Below are positions 58,946 through 64,000 of a stretch of DNA of 64,000 nucleotides, one piece after another. The DNA is from Ornithodoros turicata (Eukaryota > Arthropoda > Arachnida > Ixodida > Argasidae). Location: contig NC_088206.1 of the NCBI RefSeq assembly GCF_037126465.1, positions 30,134,790-30,198,789 on the forward strand, given 5' to 3'. Each line of letters starts with the position of its first letter. Position 1 is the stretch's first letter. The position numbers were made by a program, and so were the translations under genes. Below the pieces are notes generated by a model. The model did no database searches. It was not told the DNA's origin and saw only the letters and a list, made by a program, of their open reading frames with translations.

Positions 58946-60226
58946 TTTTCATCATTGCAGTGTGGGGGATGTTTTGTCTTGTCACTCTGTCTCTCCAGTT
59001 ACAGTCAACAGACTGTCTACCCGTCTGTACAGCAAAAACTACTACACGTGGCGGTATTAGCTCTGGCATCAAATCCAGACTGTACTGCACTAAGTTAGTG
59101 CCGAGGTGGGAATATTTTGAACTCTGTGCAGATTGTCAATGCGGTGTAGTGACGGGAATAAAGAATGACCCTATAATTGTATCGATTTATTGTACAGTGG
59201 AGTATGATGGAGTAGGAATAACAAAATAGCTTAGGTTTATTATGTTGCGCTGTGGTTCTAAATCAGTGTGGTGTGAAGTCTGGGTGGTTACAGGTATGCT
59301 GCCACAGGAATGTTAAGAGGGTTTATGTTGTCAGATCCATATCTGGTGTACTAATACGCTATGCAAGTCTGTGTCCTTTGTTTTCCTCTTCCTGGAATCA
59401 GGGCATAACAACCCCCTTGTGAGATGCGCCGTGAAGTGGGTCCCCAGCACTTGCTTCAGCCATGACCTCCGCATCTGAAATATGGCCTTGAGTGTTAACA
59501 CTCAAACGAATACGTTGAGGGCCTAGAGGGTACAATAACAAACATAAAAATGACTATGCAAATAAATCTTCCCCTTTGCGGTCCCTATTTCACTGGCACA
59601 GTTATTTGCCTGTCCACATTAAGTTATAAACACTGGAAGCCGCATCACACAAGATTCCTTTCACAGAACTCGACAATTTTCAGGGCTCGTACATATCCAT
59701 TATTTTGTGGGACGTGCAAAAAGAATTCCAATATTTTCGTGGCTTGACAAAACATACCAAATCCAGTTGATTCCGTTGACGTGCTTGCTGCCGCCTGAAA
59801 TAGAGCCAAAAATTAGCAACAAGGCTGCAGTCGAATACTGATGCAACGTGAAGTGTCTCGGACGTAGCCAAACACAGGTTGCGATGTTTTCACATCCCTG
59901 AATGCTGCCATCAGGCTTACACTATGAACTGCAGAAACATCCACTAGCTGCAATAACATTAGAATAACGCTGTCATGTGGGAGTGTTACGTTACTCCTGC
60001 ATAATACAGGCCACCATTAGCACAGCAACAACACACCAATCTTTTTTCTGGAGAATACGCGTACTATTGCGTCAGGATGCTGCAATCATTGTAATAATTT
60101 GTGTACATTAGTAGCCGGTGTGACGTTACAATCGGCGGCGGGGCCAGGTGTTCGCGATGATGTTTACTGTGACAACTGATATTTTTCATCGCTGCGTAAC
60201 TGTGACCACGCAGGATTGTCACTTAC

Positions 60227-60544
60227 CTCCGTTACTGGTTCCTGCCCTTGTTCCTGATCGAATATGGTAGGCACGGCGTCAATCTTCAGCCGCTTCCGTT
60301 TCAGCCGTAGCCCGAGCCGAACTTGCAATACATCTTCATCAAAATAGGCGTCGTCGGCGAAATGACAGGAACCGACGCGTGAAATATTCAATCCTTGGGA
60401 CACACCACAGTAGTGGCTGGCGATCGCTGCCTCTCACTTTCGTTTCGTCTCGCCATTGCGAGGTCTTTGAAATGTAAGCTCGGGATTCACGTTATAAGTC
60501 TTTGTGCACCCGGGCACGTAGCACCGATTCCCTGACTGTGACAT
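60227..60544 (-). pseudogene. THAP-domain exon with key residues lost
   Basis: From ATG 60,544 on the minus strand: MSQSGNRCYVPGCTKTYN (Cys-x4-Cys), TFQRP, then a stop exactly where the invariant Trp is expected (KRK-stop-EAAI), SRVGSCHFADDAY (the VCSxHF motif with Cys changed to Gly) and AVPTIF, the canonical end of a THAP domain. The exon closes at a GTAAGT donor (complement at 60,221-60,226). Residue losses mean it no longer binds zinc as written. About 340 bp of leader separate it from the element end. Confidence 0.88.
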
Positions 60545-61499
60545 CGCACGTCAACGGCGTGAAATCCTAGGGCACACGTTGTGGTTCAAAGTACTTCAAA
60601 GCAAACGCGACAAGACAACAAGGAAAAGGGTCAGACGCACGCTCAGACACACACCGCACTCTGTCGGGAAGGAGCGCCTCCTGATGGTTGGTTTATCCGG
60701 GTGACGTCATCCAGTGTCGGCGCCTTGCGGGGATTGCCGTGCGCGCCGGAAGCGCAAACATTTAAAAATCGTTTCTGAGTCAACCAAGTGGATTTGTGCG
60801 GAGAAAATTTGCCGCCGTACATTATGAACGACAGGGAACGTGACCATAACAGTTCCGGAACACGCTTCCGGATGCGACTATCCCTTTAAAATGATAGATT
60901 ATTCTCCTCTGTTGTTTGGTTAAGAATATCTTCTTTGATTAAATGTGGTGTTACAGTTATTATGTTAAAATGGTATTAAATGGTGTTTATTTCCTCTTGT
61001 GTTCGTGTCGTTCTTGTAGTTCGTGTCCCATGGTCTTCCGGGATCTCTGCTGTTCACAATTAATTACATACGTCTATCAGAAGTTGTAATTAAAGCTCCA
61101 CTATGGTGGTCACGTATAGGAATATTATACTTTTTATCATAAAACTTGTAATTTTGGTTGTAATCGTATTGATTGAGAATATCTTCTTTGATTAAATGTA
61201 GTGTTATGGATTTTATTTCCTCTTGTGTTCGTGTCGTTCTTGTCGTTCGTGTCCCATGGTCTACCAGGGTCTCTGCTGTTCACAATTAATTACATCCATC
61301 TATCAGCACTTGTAATTATAATCCCGCATTCGCAATGATGTTGGTCACGTCTCAGACTTTTCATAATACAACTTGTAATTTTGATTGAAGTCGTATTTGT
61401 AAAGAATATCTGCTTTAATTAAATGTAGTGTTATAGATTTTATTTCCTCTTGTATTCGTGTCGTTCTTGTCGTTCATGTCCCATGGTCTTCCATGGATT

Positions 61500-61720
61500 C
61501 AAGTATAGTTGTTGATATTAAAATGTACCTTTTTCAGATTATCCAATGTGGCCTCAGTATTGTATGTATTATTGAAAGTAGAATATTAAATGAGATTCTC
61601 TTTCAGATTATTGTTGCTATAATGGAAGTATGATTGTTGATATTAAAATGTGTCTCTTTCCGATTATCCAGTGTGGCCGCAGTATTGAATGTATTATTGA
61701 ATGCGAATGTAGTTTAATAT
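61500..61720 (+). repeat. Two-copy ~125-bp tandem repeat
   Basis: GTTGTTGATATTAAAATGT and GATTATCCAATGTGGCC with GTATTGTATGTATTATTGAA occur at 61,509-61,585 and again at 61,632-61,710 with few changes. Lies just outside arm C. Confidence 0.75.
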
Positions 61721-62384
61721 AATAATAAGTCATCTTTTAGGTCGTTGGTGCCGGGCTCCGTAATTGACCAATTGGTAAGCAATGTGATGAATGTTGATAT
61801 TATGTTTTCTTTCAGAATCTAGGGACTGGATATAGCGAATAAATTATGTATATTCTTTACACGTACTGTCCTGTGTTTTGTTTCTTCTGTTTCAGGTCGT
61901 GAAGGTTTTTCTGCTGGGTTTTTCTCCTTCACCTGATTGGCATCACAATTGGCAGCACTATTGGCCTTCCAATTCCCAGTACTACTGGCATTACAATTGG
62001 TAATGTAATTGGCTTTAATAAATATATTTCAACTTGTACTTTTTGTGTATGACCCCTCTTTGCATATCTATGCTTGCATGTAAGCCGCGTACTGCACACC
62101 TGTTGTAGCGGGAAAAAGTTTGTGAGTGAAGTCGGCCCAGGTGGGAAAATGGCGAAAGAAGTCGGCCAGGCTGAAAAATACGCTACGATAAGCGCACGCG
62201 CAGCCCTCCCCCGCCGGTAAGCGCGCGGACAACCCTCTGCACACGCGCCGCCCGCCGATAAGCGGGAAAAAATACGCGAAGGACTCAGGGGTCAACGGCA
62301 CAGGGCCCAGGAGGTCCATGTTGCTAACTCTAATTGTTTTTCTCTCCTAATATAACAGTACTACTGAAATCGTCTTCTGCTCGG
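61721..62384. other. No recognised gene
   Basis: ATTGGCA/CAATTGG words recur at 61,935-62,015. The part 62,100-62,300 is GC-rich with repeated GATAAGCGCACGCGC-like words and GAAGTCGGCC. No coding motif. Confidence 0.4.
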
Positions 62385-63569
62385 CGGCTGTTCACAACAA
62401 AGGACCCAGGCACCCATCTCCGTGGCTATGAGGTTTTTGCTGACGCGTTACGTGGCCTCTAGCGATTCACCGCAACGTTGAAGTGCTTGTATCGCCGTCA
62501 CCAATGGAAAGTGTCTGGTGGTAGCCTGGTGTTGGAATTATAGTTACGTCAGTTGCAGTAATATTTACGAGTTGGCAATCTGACAACAAAGCGAGTGCGT
62601 TGTGCAGTGCGACTGTGATATTTGGAAGCTATCCCCCATTTGTCGCTCGATTTGTTTGCGCGAATTATCGTAAAAGACTGGGTGCCATAATGTTTTGTTT
62701 TACTTTGTTTCAACTCGTGTTCTTCGTTATCATTCAGCTTCGCTCTTTCAAGCTGTTCTGGTTTACTCTGCATTTCCTTCTGTCGAAGGACTTATTGTTT
62801 GCCTAAGAATGAATTTCACGCAAGAATTCGTGTATTTATAAGGTATTCCATGTTGAGCACGTCTTAAATCTCAAAAGTTAGCATTAACAACCATGCCTAC
62901 AGAAACTCAACTGCAGCGTATTCTGTAAGAGTATTCTGCACAACGTACTTATTTCTGATAACTGTTTGTTGTTTAATACATTTATTGTTCAACTAGGTTT
63001 CCAATAGTATGTAATAAATGCATAACCCCGAGACTGAGGGACACAAGCTAACGGCACCAGCTCGCCTGGTTCATTGCCAACTTGTACTATTGTGTTACAT
63101 AATCTTGAAGTCACCAGTTGAGGTACCTGGAAAGAAGCAAAAAGCCCCGTAACATGCCATATATTTTGCAATTAGAAAAGAAGAGAAGTAACTGGTACTA
63201 TTTCAAATAAACTGCTTTTTGGTCTTCTGGTGGAAATCTGCCTTCTTTGTCTTTGTAAAAGAACTGTTCAGTTTGCTCCTGAACAGAGAGTCCTCAGCAG
63301 TGCAGGCTACGCTGAGGACGTGGGCCCACTTGTATGTGTGTCAAGGATGGGGGCATCAGGCTCAAATAGCTGAAATGTCGGCATTTAGCTCAAATAGTAC
63401 GATAACTAAAATACATAAGAGCTAAAAACTGAAACATCTACATATACATATTATATGCTACAGATGCATAATTTTTATGAAAAACACCAGATGTACTCTA
63501 TTTTACACTGTCACACAACTCATCTAACAACTGTAACGGCACCAATGTTACCAGCGAGTATATAAGGGC
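62385..63569 (+). repeat. Truncated copy of the interior of the TTAA/THAP element
   Basis: This stretch is a diverged reverse complement of about 44,230-45,430. Matches include TCGCCGTCACCAATGG, GGCAATCTGACAACAAAGC and CACAACTCATCTAACAACTG. The THAP exon and the ends are absent. It stops exactly where a second TTAA element begins. Confidence 0.75.
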
Positions 63570-63573
63570 TTAA

Positions 63574-64000
63574 AGGGACTATCGCATCCATCTCAGTCGA
63601 TTCCGAAACTGTAGCGCCGTTTTACTCCGCGTTCATCACTGATAATAACGCCGAAACCCCGACGCGAATTGGCAGCGTTGTTCCTGTGTAGTTTGATATA
63701 AAACTTGGAGGAGGAGGAGGAGGAGGAGTGTCGTTGGGAGGAACCCGTGAGGTCTGCCTGCCTGATTAGGCGACATGTTTCTCGGGAAGGGAAAGGTGGT
63801 GGAGAGGAGGAGAGGGTGAAGTGGAAGACCGAGCGGAATCCGCCCGGGGGGAGGATAGCTGCGTCCATGGGCCGACTTCAGGGGAACTGTGCCGGCATAC
63901 GCCTATTACACATCTGAGGGAAACCCAGGAAAAACCCCAGACGGCACAGCCGGCCCGCGGATTCGAACCGCGGACCTCCCAGTCTCCAAGCGCGCGCGTT
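63574..64000. mobile_element. TTAA-family MITE end (runs off the window)
   Basis: AGGGACTATCGCATCCATC follows TTAA (63,570-63,573). The first ~130 bp match the right end of the element at 10,321-11,025 in reverse. A SINE interrupts it at about 63,705. Confidence 0.7.
63705..64000 (-). repeat. tRNA-SINE with B box, cut by the window edge
   Basis: On the minus strand: GCGCTTGGAGACTGGGAGG, the B box GGTTCGAATCC (63,959-63,969), TGTGCCGTCTGGGG and the body seen at 16,855-17,165, ending in a CTC-rich tail (63,706-63,727). The A box lies outside the window. Confidence 0.8.

Larger units (their letters stand above)
56945..60885. mobile_element. Kolobok-like element, TTAA TSD, THAP-encoding
   Basis: A 3941-bp insertion with ends AGGGACAGTCGCATTC and complement AGGGATAGTCGCATCC, TTAA on both sides (56,941-56,944, 60,886-60,889). 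It holds a THAP exon on the minus strand near its right end and a P2X7-tail-like exon and an acidic frame on the plus strand. The two strands suggest either two genes or a rearranged interior. Confidence 0.82.
55842..61495. repeat. Arm C of the giant inverted repeat
   Basis: Reverse complement of 30,355-32,390 of arm A, interrupted by the TTAA element at 56,945-60,885. It ends in about 2.6 copies of the ~220-bp tandem unit (60,900-61,495), fewer than the five of arm A. Includes the inherited half copy of the palindromic MITE (56,690-56,815). Confidence 0.9.

Noticed and set aside
30355..61495. Calling the giant inverted repeat an endogenous pox- or asfar-like virus, or a Maverick
   Set aside because: No polymerase B, capsid, packaging ATPase or retroviral-type integrase could be read anywhere in the arms or centre; only the layout is similar.

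Overview
The window looks like repeat-dense nuclear DNA of an arthropod, most likely a tick. The reasons are several tRNA-derived SINEs with the tails and bodies known from tick genomes, non-LTR retrotransposon 3' ends of the tick type (AATAAA followed by a C run), a mariner element, and many foldback MITEs. I see no intact host protein-coding gene, no rRNA and no CRISPR. Almost every recognisable reading frame is a decayed transposon gene. The organism call is inference; I could not search any database.

Left part (1-21,500): fragments of three non-LTR retrotransposons, tRNA-SINEs (including an inverted pair at 17.3/17.7 kb), two hAT-like elements with perfect 8-bp target duplications (1007-1435, 9156-10038), TTAA-flanked elements, three CAGGGTG-ended foldback elements, a complete but dead mariner (15,422-16,710), a pogo/Tigger-like region (18.0-19.4 kb) and copies of a palindromic MITE.

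Middle-left (21,700-30,354): remains of one large DNA transposon encoding a multi-exon DDE transposase (+) and a convergent SWIM/YqaJ-nuclease gene (-). This pairing suggests the ISL2EU branch of the PIF-Harbinger/ISL2EU/Spy group. The transposase region holds a miniature LTR element (TRIM), itself interrupted. The YqaJ gene is split by a 1.5-kb element flanked by a 14-bp duplication.

Right half (30,355-61,495): a giant, diverged inverted repeat. Arm A (30,355-35,862) is AT-rich, begins with about five ~220-bp tandem units and carries three small unrecognised ORFs. The opposite arm is present as B (42,345-48,221) and C (55,842-61,495), separated by a THAP-bearing DNA transposon (48,224-55,839) that itself holds a full-length Ty3/gypsy element (48,740-54,439) and a TTAA MITE. 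B and C also hold TTAA-flanked, THAP-encoding (Kolobok-like) elements at 42,576-45,897 and 56,945-60,885, while arm A alone has a Tigger MITE (33,801-34,527). Because each arm preserves the empty site for the other's insertions, the order of events can be read directly. The centre (35,758-42,453) has its own inverted ends.

The far right (61,500-64,000) has short tandem repeats, a diverged copy of the interior of the Kolobok-like element and a SINE nested in a TTAA MITE. The most unusual structure is the long palindrome with terminal tandem repeats and duplicated small ORFs of unknown origin.
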